Origin: Vibrio crassostreae 9ZC13
GTDB lineage: Bacteria > Pseudomonadota > Gammaproteobacteria > Enterobacterales > Vibrionaceae
Direction of reading: 5' to 3'
NCBI RefSeq assembly: GCF_000272045.2
Contig: NZ_AJYZ02000019.1
Location: 1,018,516-1,082,515, forward strand
Length of the DNA stretch: 64,000 bases
Part shown: positions 29,916-38,980 of the stretch, one piece after another
Position numbering within the stretch: the stretch's first letter is position 1
Layout of the letters: the number at the start of each line of letters is the position of its first letter
Position numbers and translations under genes: made by a program
Notes under the pieces: generated by a model
What the model saw: the letters and a program-made list of their open reading frames with translations, nothing else
Told to the model about the DNA's origin: nothing
The model's database searches: none

Positions 29916-31352
29916 ATGAGTCCCGAAAAGCACCTCCTAGACTGGCAAACTAGTCAAACTATTGCTGAATCCATCGCTCCAACTTTAGGTCAGTTATACC
30001 GTCAAAAAGGCGTAGAAGTTATCCTCTTCGGCAAGACCCTGGTTAACGCGACAACTATCGACATCATCAAAGCTCACCGTATCGCAAAACGTTACACTGG
30101 TTCTCCTCTTACAGCAGAACAGACTCAACCAATCATTCAACACCTTCTCTCTATGGACTTATCTCCATGTCGTATCGATGTTGGTCGCCTTGCCCACGCA
30201 TTCTGGCAAGATCGCGAAGACACTCACGGTTTGGATGATTTTCTACAAACTGCACTTGTAGAATCGCTTCAAGGCGATGCAATGACAGAACCTCGTGACG
30301 TTGTATTGTACGGTTTTGGTCGTATTGGCCGACTGCTAACTCGTCTATTGATCGAGAAAAGTGGCCCAGGTTACCCACTTCGTTTACGTGCAATCGTTGT
30401 ACGTGGTGGCAAAGACGGCGACCTAGAAAAACGTGCTAGCCTACTTCGTCGTGACTCTGTTCACGGCCAGTTCAACGGTAGCATCGTAGTTGACCAAGAA
30501 CGTAAAGCAATCATCGTAAACGGCAACTTCATTCAAGTTATCTACGCAAACAAGCCAGAAGAAGTGGATTACACGACTTACGGTATTGAAAATGCACTTG
30601 TGGTTGATAACACAGGTGTATGGCGTGACGCTGAAGGCCTAAGCCAACACGTTGCGTGTAACGGTGCGAAGAAAGTACTACTGACTGCGCCAGGCAAAGG
30701 CGACATCAAGAACGTCGTATTTGGTGTGAACGAGAATGTCATTCAACCAGAAGACACAATCATCTCTGCTGCAAGCTGTACGACAAACGCAATCACGCCA
30801 GTATTGAAAGCGGTTCACGACAAATTCGGCGTACTTTCTGGTCACATTGAAACGGTTCACTCATTTACCAATGACCAAAACCTAATCGATAACTTCCACT
30901 CAGGCGACCGTCGTGGTCGTGCTGCATCATTGAACATGGTTCTGACATCGACTGGTGCTGCTAAAGCGGTATCAAAAGCGATGCCAGAAATGGAAGGTAA
31001 GCTAACAGGTAATGCGATTCGCGTACCTACGCCAAATGTTTCAATGGCAGTAGCAAACCTAAACCTTGAGAAAGGCACAAGCAAAGAAGAATTGAACGAG
31101 TACCTGCGTGAAATGGCGCTGTCTTCTTCTCTATCTGCACAAATTGATTACACAGACTCGACTGAGATTGTATCGACGGACTTGGTTGGCTCTCGCCACC
31201 CAGGCGTGGTTGACGGTGTTGCGACTATCGCACAAGACAACCGTGCTGTTCTGTATATTTGGTACGACAACGAGTTTGGCTACAGCTGTCAGGTTGTTCA
31301 CTGTATGGAACAAATGATGGGTGTGCGCTACAAGACTTACCCTGAAGTATAA
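29916..31352 (+). CDS. Glyceraldehyde-3-phosphate dehydrogenase, long N-terminally extended form
   Basis: The enzyme oxidises glyceraldehyde 3-phosphate with NAD(P)+ and phosphate. Residues from about 127 on form a normal GAPDH: nucleotide motif GFGRIGR (133-139), catalytic Cys288 in SAASCTTNA, and a C-terminal WYDNEFGYSCQVV. The first ~125 residues are a helical extension (RQKGVEVILFGK...KRYTGSPL) found in a class of GAPDH in marine gammaproteobacteria and Pseudomonas, and not in the glycolytic GapA of 330 residues. Whether it works in glycolysis or gluconeogenesis is not visible. It is a single gene with its own terminator. Confidence 0.93.
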   Translation: MSPEKHLLDWQTSQTIAESIAPTLGQLYRQKGVEVILFGKTLVNATTIDIIKAHRIAKRYTGSPLTAEQTQPIIQHLLSMDLSPCRIDVGRLAHAFWQDREDTHGLDDFLQTALVESLQGDAMTEPRDVVLYGFGRIGRLLTRLLIEKSGPGYPLRLRAIVVRGGKDGDLEKRASLLRRDSVHGQFNGSIVVDQERKAIIVNGNFIQVIYANKPEEVDYTTYGIENALVVDNTGVWRDAEGLSQHVACNGAKKVLLTAPGKGDIKNVVFGVNENVIQPEDTIISAASCTTNAITPVLKAVHDKFGVLSGHIETVHSFTNDQNLIDNFHSGDRRGRAASLNMVLTSTGAAKAVSKAMPEMEGKLTGNAIRVPTPNVSMAVANLNLEKGTSKEELNEYLREMALSSSLSAQIDYTDSTEIVSTDLVGSRHPGVVDGVATIAQDNRAVLYIWYDNEFGYSCQVVHCMEQMMGVRYKTYPEV

Positions 31353-31512
31353 ACTGCTTAGAGCCTGTAAATTGCTTAGATTCTATTACTTCCTTAGATT
31401 CTATAAACAGTTTTAGATAACCAGCTCCACAACATAATAATTATATCTGCGAGGTCTGTAATGGGCTTTGCAACCCTTCTTGTTTTACTCCCCCGTATAA
31501 ACAGGAAGGTTG

Positions 31513-31556
31513 CCACTTAGATCTGCTCTCTCTATCTGATCTAAGTGGCCTTTTTA
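31513..31556 (+). terminator. Distal terminator after GAPDH
   Basis: A 12-bp perfect stem (GCCACTTAGATC / GATCTAAGTGGC, 14-base loop) with a T5 tail lies 160 bases after the stop. The transcript thus seems to have a longish 3' region. Confidence 0.82.
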
Positions 31557-31633
31557 CATCTAGAAAGCTAACTATTATCGCTATGACAAGAACTTTATCC
31601 TCGTCACTCTTGGAAAGCTTCACTTCACGTCTG

Positions 31634-32713
31634 TTACAACTCAATCTCAACATCTGACTGAATCGCACTCGAACACGCGAGTACATAACCTTGCTCAATC
31701 TGTTCCGGTGTCAATGTCTCTTGGCTGCTTGATTCCACCGAACCTTTGGTTACTTTACACTTACACGAACCACAAATCCCACTACGACAAGCGATGATAA
31801 TTGGAACGCCTGCTTTCTCTAATGAATCAGCGAGTGGTGTACCCGCCTCCGCTTCTACTTCTGCGCCAAATGCAGGAACAAACACCTTAACGGCACTATT
31901 TGAATCTGCAGACGCTTCTGCTTGTAATTCTTCTGAAGCAGTATTGCTATTGGCTAGTGAATTATTACTTTGAGTCGCGGGAGTAAAACTTTCTTGATAG
32001 AAGTTATCCATGTTGAACTCAAGTTCTTTCAGGTAGTTCTCTATGTCTTGCATAAAGCTAACCGGCCCACACAAGTATACGGTTCTGTCTAAGATGTCTG
32101 GGCTGAGTGTTACCAACCAGTTCTTGTCTAGACGACCTTGGGGAGCAGTTGTTCCTTCACTGTCTTTCAGAAGCAACTTAAGGTTAAAGTTAGCGTGTGT
32201 CTCATCAAGTTGGTTAAGCTCTTCAAAGTAGATGGTCTCGCGTCGATTACGTGCCATGTGAACAAAATCGATTTCAATATCACTGCCTTGAGCCAACCAA
32301 TACTTTGCCATCGCCATCACAGGAGTGATACCGCAACCCGCACTCACTAACGTTACTTTTTTTGTCGTCGTTGGCATGCAATCAATACAGTTAAACGCAC
32401 CAGCAGGCTTCAATACAGAAACCTCATCACCTTCATCAAGTTCATCAACAATAAAGTTCGAAACCAAACCACCTTCCACACGCTTTACCGTCAGCTTCAG
32501 GCGGTTATCTTCAGGACAAGACGCTACAGAATAGGCACGGTAATCCGTTTTCGCCGGCATATCCAAACCCAGAGTAATAAATTGCCCTGGCTTAAAGTTG
32601 AAATGTAAGTCTTGTGGAACGCTGCCAAGCTCAAAGCTGACCGTATCCGGCGTCTCGTGCCATTTCTTTAAACACACTAAATTGATTGAATCGCTATCCG
32701 ACCATGCATACAT
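31634..32713 (-). CDS. hcr: NADH oxidoreductase for the hybrid-cluster protein
   Basis: Hcr passes electrons from NADH to Hcp. The first 240 residues are a ferredoxin-NADP reductase fold: FAD motif RAYSVASCPE, and NAD-binding VTLVSAGCGITPVMAMAKY and VYLCGPVSFM. The linker from about 243 to 272 is Ser/Asn/Ala-rich. The last 85 residues are a plant-type [2Fe-2S] ferredoxin with CRSGICGSCKC and the distal Cys in VLACSSA. It lies downstream of hcp with a terminator-like hairpin between them, so it may be partly transcribed on its own. Confidence 0.95.
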   Translation of the reverse strand: MYAWSDSDSINLVCLKKWHETPDTVSFELGSVPQDLHFNFKPGQFITLGLDMPAKTDYRAYSVASCPEDNRLKLTVKRVEGGLVSNFIVDELDEGDEVSVLKPAGAFNCIDCMPTTTKKVTLVSAGCGITPVMAMAKYWLAQGSDIEIDFVHMARNRRETIYFEELNQLDETHANFNLKLLLKDSEGTTAPQGRLDKNWLVTLSPDILDRTVYLCGPVSFMQDIENYLKELEFNMDNFYQESFTPATQSNNSLANSNTASEELQAEASADSNSAVKVFVPAFGAEVEAEAGTPLADSLEKAGVPIIIACRSGICGSCKCKVTKGSVESSSQETLTPEQIEQGYVLACSSAIQSDVEIEL

Positions 32714-32765
32714 AGTTCGTGTACCTTGCTAATAACTAGATGATTAAATGACTAAAGATTTAAAT

Positions 32766-32818
32766 CGAAAAAGCCCCGCCGTTGTCTGTTTTAGAAAAAC
32801 GTCACAACAACGGGGCTT
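32766..32818 (-). terminator. Terminator-like hairpin between hcp and hcr
   Basis: A stem of AAGCCCCG with CCGTTGT on one side and ACAACAACGGGGCTT on the other closes a long loop. On the minus strand it is followed by TTTTTCG. It lies just after the hcp stop and would reduce read-through into hcr. Confidence 0.75.
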
Positions 32819-32832
32819 AGAGTTGGCTTAAA

Positions 32833-34494
32833 TTAAGCCGCTAAGATTGTTTTAAGATCTTGCTCTGGCGTTGAAATAGAACGCATATCGAACTCGTCTT
32901 GCATAATCTTAAGTAGGTTTTCAGTTAGGAACGCAGGTGCTGTAGGGCCTGTGTAAATACCTTTCACACCAAGAGCGAACAGGGTAAGCAGGATAACGAT
33001 CGCTTTTTGCTCGAACCAAGATAGAACTAGCGTTAACGGAAGTTCGTTGATACCACAATCAAACTCTTGAGACAGTGCGATAGCAAGCTGAATCGCTGAG
33101 TAAGCATCGTTACATTGGCCAACATCTAACAGACGTGGGATACCGTTAATGTCACCGAATTGGTTTTTGTTGAAACGGAATTTACCACATGCCAATGTCA
33201 GGATTACTGAATCTTCTGGCGCTTGAGCTGTGAAGTCTGTGTAGTAGCTACGTTCAGATTTGTCACCGTCACAACCACCGACTAGGAAGAAGTGTTTGAT
33301 GTTGCCTTCTTTCACTTGCTCAATAACCGCAGGTGCCGCTTCCATCAGTGCGTTACGACCAAAACCGACAGTGATCATTTGCTCGATCTCGTCATGTTTG
33401 AAGCCTTCTTGCGCAAGAGCACAGTCGATTACCGCACTGAAATCATCGCCTTCAAGGTGATCAACACCAGGCCAGCCTACGATGCTACGTGTAAATAGAC
33501 GATCAGCGTATGAGCCTACATCTGGGTTAAGTAAGCAGTTAGATGTCATTACGATGGCACCAGGGAAGTTAGCGAATTCTTTTTGCTGGTTCTGCCAAGC
33601 GCTGCCGTAGTTACCCGCAAGATGTGGGTACTTGTTCAGTTCAGGGTAACCGTGTGCAGGTAGCATCTCACCGTTAGTGTAAACGTTGATGCCCTTGCCT
33701 TCAGTTTGTTGAAGGATCTTTTCTAGATCATGCAGGTCGTGACCAGAAACAAGGATACAGTGACCTTGCTTCGTCTTCACATTCACAGTTGTTGGTTGAG
33801 GGTGACCAAATGTATCTGTCTCGCCTTTATCCAGCATTTCCATGACTTTGTAGTTCATCAAGCCAATCTGCATAGACGTATCTAACAGTTGTTTTAGGTC
33901 TGATGGATCCGTACCTAGGAAAGCCATGATTTCATGGTATTCAGCAAAGATAGCATTGTCAGTTTGACCAAGAACACGTGCGTGCTCCATGTAAGCTGCT
34001 GCACCTTTTAGCCCGTAAAGACAAAGAAGGCGAAGACCAATCACATCTTCGTGTTGAGAGTCGTGACCACGGTTTACCGCCGCTTGAGGGGCAAGCGCCA
34101 ATAGCTCTGAAGAGTCCGTTGGAAGGTCGAATTGAGCAGCAGCAGAAAGCGCTGGGATCTCAAAACCAATCAATGTCGCTGCCGCGCGAACCTGTTGTTC
34201 TAAGCGCTGCTTAAATTCATGAGATTGCTGTGCAAATTCAATGATACGAGCAGGGTCGAAGTTAACGTTGGTTAATGTTGCGAAAAACGCTTTTGGCGCC
34301 CACTCGTCGATTTCAGTATCAATAACATCACACGCACGGCCCAAATTGGCCCAAAAAGAAACACCTTGAAGAGAATGCACCAACACGTCTTGAAGGTCGG
34401 ATACTTCAGACGTTTTTCCACACATGCCTTGTGCGAAAGAACAGCCTTTTACGGTTGGGGTTTGAATTGTTTGTTCACATTGAATACAAAACAT
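32833..34494 (-). CDS. hcp: Hybrid-cluster protein (hydroxylamine/NO reductase)
   Basis: Hcp carries a [4Fe-2O-2S] hybrid cluster and a cubane; it reduces NO or hydroxylamine under anaerobic nitrosative stress. The N-terminal cubane Cys are at residues 3, 6, 18 and 25 (C-x2-C-x11-C-x6-C), the arrangement of the E. coli type. The hybrid cluster ligands lie in [32 protein letters not shown] and [11 protein letters not shown]. The 553 residues are as expected. The start follows TGGAGCCCTTAT. An inverted repeat just upstream may be an operator. Confidence 0.97.
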   Translation of the reverse strand: MFCIQCEQTIQTPTVKGCSFAQGMCGKTSEVSDLQDVLVHSLQGVSFWANLGRACDVIDTEIDEWAPKAFFATLTNVNFDPARIIEFAQQSHEFKQRLEQQVRAAATLIGFEIPALSAAAQFDLPTDSSELLALAPQAAVNRGHDSQHEDVIGLRLLCLYGLKGAAAYMEHARVLGQTDNAIFAEYHEIMAFLGTDPSDLKQLLDTSMQIGLMNYKVMEMLDKGETDTFGHPQPTTVNVKTKQGHCILVSGHDLHDLEKILQQTEGKGINVYTNGEMLPAHGYPELNKYPHLAGNYGSAWQNQQKEFANFPGAIVMTSNCLLNPDVGSYADRLFTRSIVGWPGVDHLEGDDFSAVIDCALAQEGFKHDEIEQMITVGFGRNALMEAAPAVIEQVKEGNIKHFFLVGGCDGDKSERSYYTDFTAQAPEDSVILTLACGKFRFNKNQFGDINGIPRLLDVGQCNDAYSAIQLAIALSQEFDCGINELPLTLVLSWFEQKAIVILLTLFALGVKGIYTGPTAPAFLTENLLKIMQDEFDMRSISTPEQDLKTILAA

Positions 34495-34519
34495 ATAAGG
34501 GCTCCAGTAATTTTTATTA

Positions 34520-34542
34520 ACTGTAAGTACTTTGCTTACAGT
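34520..34542. promoter_or_regulatory. Inverted repeat upstream of hcp, candidate operator
   Basis: ACTGTAAG and CTTACAGT form an 8-bp perfect dyad with a 7-base spacer, located 26-48 bases before the hcp start codon. Position suits a repressor of the hcp promoter. Family knowledge says NsrR, FNR or NorR-like regulators control hcp, but this sequence does not clearly match any of their consensus sites, so the factor is unnamed. Confidence 0.55.
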
Positions 34543-34767
34543 GACTTATTCCAAACCCTATAGAGCATTAAGCGTGCCAACCTTTAAGTTATTGATTTTA
34601 TTTAACTTAGTTTTATTCCATATTTTTAGTGCGTGATTATGACTACATATAAACTCCCTAACAGCACACATCCGTGTCATAGTGACTCTCTGAGATTTAT
34701 TAACGACGTTCATGTTTCGTTCAGAATAGAAGCGATAAAGTAACAACATAGAAAAAGAGGAATGAAT

Positions 34768-34998
34768 ATGAAAAATATATTAGTTACGATTGTTGCATTG
34801 TTTACTGGCCTTTTGGCGTTATTCACAAGCTTGATCCTTGCTATTCCTTTAGCTATTGCAGCTTTAATTACTGGCAAGCGCATTCAGAATCAAATGAAGA
34901 AACAAGGTTTCGCAGCACATATGAACACTCGTCAGTCATCAACCAATGATGCCGGTGTTATTGAAGGTGAATACGAAGATCTTTCAAGCAAAAAGTAA
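34768..34998 (+). CDS. Small membrane protein, unknown
   Basis: The product has 76 residues. One long hydrophobic region (about 2-38, likely two helices) is followed by a soluble basic and acidic tail ending in GEYEDLSSKK. The ATG at 34768 is seven bases after GAGG; the ATG at 34762 directly abuts that site and is unlikely. The family is not recognised. The next gene begins about 50 bases later on the same strand and may share the transcript. Confidence 0.65.
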   Translation: MKNILVTIVALFTGLLALFTSLILAIPLAIAALITGKRIQNQMKKQGFAAHMNTRQSSTNDAGVIEGEYEDLSSKK

Positions 34999-35051
34999 CC
35001 TAAACTTTAGTTTCAGACATAGTGAAAGCACAACAGAGACAAAATTACATA

Positions 35052-36215
35052 ATGCAAAGAAAGCCCCTCCTAGCACTGCTGGCCTTAACGACTTTAAGTC
35101 TCGTTGGTTGTTCCAACGAGACACCGATACCCGCTTACGAAACATCTCCAGACTTGCCTAGCTATCAGCAAGACAGCTTTGATGCCTACGTCAATGACAC
35201 ACAAGATTGGTTATTGAAAAACCGCGTGTTCATGACGGAAGACAAGCAACTCGAGATCCAACTCAATTCACCAACCGAGTATCAACCAACCTCGCCAAAC
35301 GGCAAGGCGGTATTATTGGTTCATGGATTAGGCGACTCACCTTACTCATTTAAAGACATCGCTACCCATTTGGCAGAGCAAGGTTACTTAGTGAGAACCG
35401 TATTACTTCCGGGTCACGGCAGTCGCGTGGGTGATTTAATGCAGCCGAGCCTAGAAGATTGGCAAGGTGTGGTGGCTCATCATACGAAGTTACTTGAGCA
35501 AGAGTATGATTCTGTTTGGCTAGGCGGCTATTCAACCGGCGCGAACCTCGTGACTTCACAGGCGATGAACGATCCAAAGATCTCTGGGTTACTGCTGTTC
35601 TCACCTGCGTTTCAACCGAGCTCGTCTGCCGTTCAATACGCGGGACTAGCAAGCTACTTTGTCACTTGGGCGGATCAAGATCCTGAAGACAATGTGTTGC
35701 GTTACAACTCGTTGCCAATGAATGGTGCATCGGTTTACTACGAGACATCAGAAGTCGTACGTGGTGACTTACAAGATAAACACTTCGATAAACCAGTTTT
35801 TATTATGATGAGTGAAGGCGACAGCGTGATTGACACCAACTACGTTCAGCAAGCCTTTATTGAATCTATGCCGAATCCAAACAATGTGTTGGTTTGGCAA
35901 GGAGAGACGACTCTCGAGGATCCTCGCGCTGTTCAGTACAGCATGAAGATCCCAGAGCAACGCATCTCGAACGGCTCTCACATGGGCTTACTGTTCTCAC
36001 CAAACAACCCTTATTACGGAATCAATGGTAGCGAGAAGATTTGCTCCAATGGTCAGGCAGAAGGGTTTGAAGAACAATGCAATGCAACCAGTGAGGTTTG
36101 GTACTCAGCTTGGGGCTATCGTGAAGAAGGGAAGAACCATGCGCGTTTGACCTACAACCCCTACTTCTCAGACTCGATGGCGAAGCTAGATGCCGTACTG
36201 AACTCTGAAGGCTAA
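35052..36215 (+). CDS. Alpha/beta-hydrolase lipoprotein
   Basis: The ATG at 35052 gives a lipoprotein signal (MQRKPLLALLALTTLSLVGCS) with lipobox LVGC, so the mature enzyme would be lipid-anchored. A GTG start at 35022 is open but would bury the signal. The core is an alpha/beta hydrolase: VLLVHGLGDSPYSF (oxyanion HG motif), LPGHGSR, the nucleophile Ser in GGYSTGAN, an Asp in MSEGDSVID, and the catalytic His probably in NGSHMGLLF. An esterase or thioesterase-like activity is likely; substrate unknown. Terminated by a strong hairpin. Confidence 0.85.
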   Translation: MQRKPLLALLALTTLSLVGCSNETPIPAYETSPDLPSYQQDSFDAYVNDTQDWLLKNRVFMTEDKQLEIQLNSPTEYQPTSPNGKAVLLVHGLGDSPYSFKDIATHLAEQGYLVRTVLLPGHGSRVGDLMQPSLEDWQGVVAHHTKLLEQEYDSVWLGGYSTGANLVTSQAMNDPKISGLLLFSPAFQPSSSAVQYAGLASYFVTWADQDPEDNVLRYNSLPMNGASVYYETSEVVRGDLQDKHFDKPVFIMMSEGDSVIDTNYVQQAFIESMPNPNNVLVWQGETTLEDPRAVQYSMKIPEQRISNGSHMGLLFSPNNPYYGINGSEKICSNGQAEGFEEQCNATSEVWYSAWGYREEGKNHARLTYNPYFSDSMAKLDAVLNSEG

Positions 36216-36252
36216 TAAGCTCAAGTCTTCCAAAAGCTAATCCAGAGAAATC

Positions 36253-36289
36253 AAAAAGGCTCACTAGATAACGTCTAGTGAGCCTTTTT
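36253..36289 (+). terminator. Terminator of the lipoprotein hydrolase gene
   Basis: A 16-bp perfect stem (AAAAAGGCTCACTAGA / TCTAGTGAGCCTTTTT) with a 5-base loop and flanking A and T runs lies 38 bases after the stop. Confidence 0.93.
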
Positions 36290-36315
36290 TAATGAGTGTC
36301 GTTTCTGGTGAACGT

Positions 36316-36585
36316 CTAGGGTCTGTTGACCTTTAGAGCTGATTTTTGCAGCACTTTGTGGGAAATTTCTACAAGGCAGAGGCTTTGAAGTGTAGCTAGC
36401 CTACATGAGAAGCCGATAACGCAGTAGAAATGAACCACAAAGGCTGCCCGAAGGGTTCGGCTAGAATCGTTTTATGCTTTGTTAAGAAGTATTAACTTAG
36501 AATGACTAGGCTACATACTCCTTGCCGCGCCTAAAACGATTCTATCTCGAACAAAATTTAACCACTAAAAGTTAACAGACCCTAG
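36316..36585. mobile_element. MITE-like element with 21-bp terminal inverted repeats
   Basis: Both ends carry the same inverted 21-mer with two mismatches: CTAGGGTCTGTTGACCTTTAG on the left, and CTAAAAGTTAACAGACCCTAG on the right. The 270-base unit has no open frame. The ends are flanked by CTAG, possibly a target duplication, but that is part of the palindromic border and cannot be separated. Similar noncoding elements starting GGGTCTGTTGAC are, as I recall, dispersed in Vibrio genomes; this is memory and not checked. Confidence 0.78.
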
Positions 36586-36608
36586 TTACTTATTCTTATC
36601 GTTTACTG

Positions 36609-37226
36609 CTATATCGTCCACACCACGCGAACAGCAAGCAGGATCAGCACCACGCCAGATAGTCGATCAATCAACTGAGCTTTCGAGCGAATACGTTCAA
36701 CAATCAACGGGCTAGACAGTACCAAGGTGATAAAGGTGTACCAAAGGCCGTCGACAATCAGCGGCGTTGAGACAATAATCACTTGATTGGTCAGTTCATT
36801 ACCTAGCGCTACAAATTGGCTAAACAGAGCGATGAAGAACAGTGCGATCTTTGGGCTCAAGATAGAGATCAAGAAAGCCTCACGAGCAGACTGCATGTAA
36901 CTCATCTTTTCACCCGCTTCTAATTTCGCGGCAACACCACCTTTCGAACGTAACGCATTAACGCCAAGATAAAGCAGATAAGCAGCCCCCGCTAAGCTAA
37001 TACCTTTAAATAACATTGGGGATTGCTCAAGCACAACGGCTAAACCAACAATGGTTGCGAACGCATAAATACCGATACCAGCAGCGTGTGACCAAGCTGC
37101 GATAAGCCCGTTCATACGGCCACCAGCCAAACTGTGTTTAGCGATCATCGCCAAGCTTGGGCCCGGAGACATTGCACCCAACAAGCAAATCGCTAATAAA
37201 GAAAACCAAATTGTTACTGTCATCAT
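36609..37226 (-). CDS. LysE/RhtB family amino-acid exporter
   Basis: The 205-residue membrane protein has six helices and the LysE-family motif GAMSPGPSLAMIAKHSLAGG, plus LISILSPKIALFFIALFSQF. The start is preceded by AGGAATGGA. Substrate is unknown. The LysR gene upstream, the Lrp gene next to it and the YjeH exporter beyond form an amino-acid export neighbourhood, but this exporter is not in an operon with them. It is a second exporter of this family in the window, distinct from that at 12864. Confidence 0.9.
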   Translation of the reverse strand: MMTVTIWFSLLAICLLGAMSPGPSLAMIAKHSLAGGRMNGLIAAWSHAAGIGIYAFATIVGLAVVLEQSPMLFKGISLAGAAYLLYLGVNALRSKGGVAAKLEAGEKMSYMQSAREAFLISILSPKIALFFIALFSQFVALGNELTNQVIIVSTPLIVDGLWYTFITLVLSSPLIVERIRSKAQLIDRLSGVVLILLAVRVVWTI

Positions 37227-37350
37227 TCCATTCCTAATAAAATAAAGCGTTCCAGCTGAACGCTCTACGCTTAATACTCAATACTTGGCACTTACCATAA
37301 TTCGCATGAGGTATTATTTGAAATCAAAGATTATCATCACACCTATGATT

Positions 37351-38271
37351 TCAAGTCATACTGATATTGTAACTCGACTTTTGCATGGCTTGGAATGCTT
37401 TTTCTCGCGCCCATTTGTGGGCAGAGTCGTTGTCATATTTAGGATGCCACATTAACCAATAGGTATGCATTTCCGTATCAAATGGCAACGAAAAGTAGGT
37501 AGTATCGAGGTGTCGACCTAGGTTATAGGCAATATGTTCTGGCACGATCATCAGATAGTCGTCTTGCAATAACACAGTACCAGCAGATGAAAAGAACGGA
37601 ACCTGTAAAGCCACTCTTCGCTTCAGCCCTTGCTTCTTCAATGCTATGTCCGCGTAACTGTCTTTATCTCCACCACCCGTCACTTTGATGTGAGAGTAGT
37701 GAACAATATCTTCTGCACTCAAAACCGCTTGTTGAGCCAGCGGGTGCGACTTTCGCATCAAACACACCGACTTATCTTCACCAAGTTTGATACTTGAGAC
37801 ATGTTCTGGCTTTGTGGGAAACATACTAGAAGCCAAATGAATCCCAGACTCGTTCAGTGCTTCAAGGTAGTTTGGCTGCCACAATCGATAAGCCAAATTA
37901 ATGTTCGGCGCTTCAGCAGACACCTCTGCCACAATCACAGGAAGAATATACTGAGCGACATAATCACTCGAAGACAACACCAATTCCCCCTGCCAGTCTT
38001 GCGGCTCGAAGGGTTTATCATCTAACAGGTGGTCAAACTCGCCAAGCAGGTCGTCGAGTTTACCTTTGAGTAGCAATGCACGGTTGGTCGGCACCAGTTT
38101 GTTGCCGTCACGGACCAGCAAAGGGTCGCCACACAAATCACGTAACTGGCTGAGCTGACGGCTCACCGCGGATTGTGTGATATGCAAACGTTGGGCGGCA
38201 CGGCTCACATGACACTCTTCAAGAAGTACATGCAGTGAACGCAGTAGGTTTAAGTTGATATTGCCTAACAT
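37351..38271 (-). CDS. LysR-family transcriptional regulator
   Basis: The winged HTH lies at about residues 4-65 (NLLRSLHVLLEECHVSRAAQRLHITQSAVSRQLSQLRDL), followed by a periplasmic-binding-like effector domain. The length of 306 is typical. The start codon lies inside the last codons of the Lrp gene (seven-base overlap), so the two regulators are coupled and probably made from one transcript. The target may be yjeH, which is divergent, or the LysE gene, but no site is seen. Confidence 0.92.
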   Translation of the reverse strand: MLGNINLNLLRSLHVLLEECHVSRAAQRLHITQSAVSRQLSQLRDLCGDPLLVRDGNKLVPTNRALLLKGKLDDLLGEFDHLLDDKPFEPQDWQGELVLSSSDYVAQYILPVIVAEVSAEAPNINLAYRLWQPNYLEALNESGIHLASSMFPTKPEHVSSIKLGEDKSVCLMRKSHPLAQQAVLSAEDIVHYSHIKVTGGGDKDSYADIALKKQGLKRRVALQVPFFSSAGTVLLQDDYLMIVPEHIAYNLGRHLDTTYFSLPFDTEMHTYWLMWHPKYDNDSAHKWAREKAFQAMQKSSYNISMT

Positions 38272-38726
38272 GAATGCACCGTCGTATTCTGTTTGTTGAA
38301 AAACTCGGTCAAAACCGTATGAGTCATTAAGTGGCGAAGATCCGGGTAACTTTGCAGCTGATCGCGAACTCGGTTCAAGCTCTCCATGCTTTCCACTTCC
38401 ACGTACAACATCATATCTGTCTCACCGCTAATAGAGTGGCACCATTGCACCTCATCAATACTCTGGATTTGTTTCGCGTAAGACTCACAACTATGGTCAC
38501 TACTCGACATGTCGAACTTCAACAAGATATAAGCGCACACATTCTTCGTTTGGTTGGGTTCTGCCACTTGAGCGCAGTAGCCCGTAATCACTTTGTCGCT
38601 TTCCAGTTTCTTGATTCTGGCGTTCACCGCTGAGCGCGAGAGGCTGACATCTCGGGCGATATCGCTCACTGAGCATCGTGCATTGGTTTTGAGAATATCC
38701 AAAATCTGGCGATCAAATTTATCCAT
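38265..38726 (-). CDS. Lrp/AsnC-family transcriptional regulator
   Basis: The product has 153 residues: HTH at about 5-50 (FDRQILDILKTNARCSVSDIARDVSLSRSAVNARIKKLE) and a RAM/AsnC ligand domain after it (AYILLKF, VQWCHSISGETDMMLYVEVES, DLRHLMTHTVLTEF). The ATG at 38726 begins with MDKFDRQIL, the usual family start; an ATG at 38744 is open but without ribosome site. It is divergent from yjeH, so control of amino-acid export by amino-acid levels is a natural inference. Confidence 0.9.
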   Translation of the reverse strand: MDKFDRQILDILKTNARCSVSDIARDVSLSRSAVNARIKKLESDKVITGYCAQVAEPNQTKNVCAYILLKFDMSSSDHSCESYAKQIQSIDEVQWCHSISGETDMMLYVEVESMESLNRVRDQLQSYPDLRHLMTHTVLTEFFNKQNTTVHSC

Positions 38727-38980
38727 GCTTCTGATTCTTTTCATTTATTGTTCTATTTATAACGCCTAATTTGACACAACTTTCCTACTTATAACAGCCA
38801 TTCTGACAGCCGACACTTTCACACTGAATCGGATTAATACCGTTAAAATGACGGTGTCTTACGACGTTTCGCTAGCTGTATTATTGATGTCAACAATGTA
38901 TGCTTTCAATCATAACTTCTCACACACCAGAAGAAAGTTACTGGAAGACCGTGACCAGAATCAAATAGCTAGGAGAGCGA

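Noticed and set aside
36316..36585. Full insertion sequence
   Set aside because: Terminal repeats are present, but there is no transposase frame, so it is MITE-like only.
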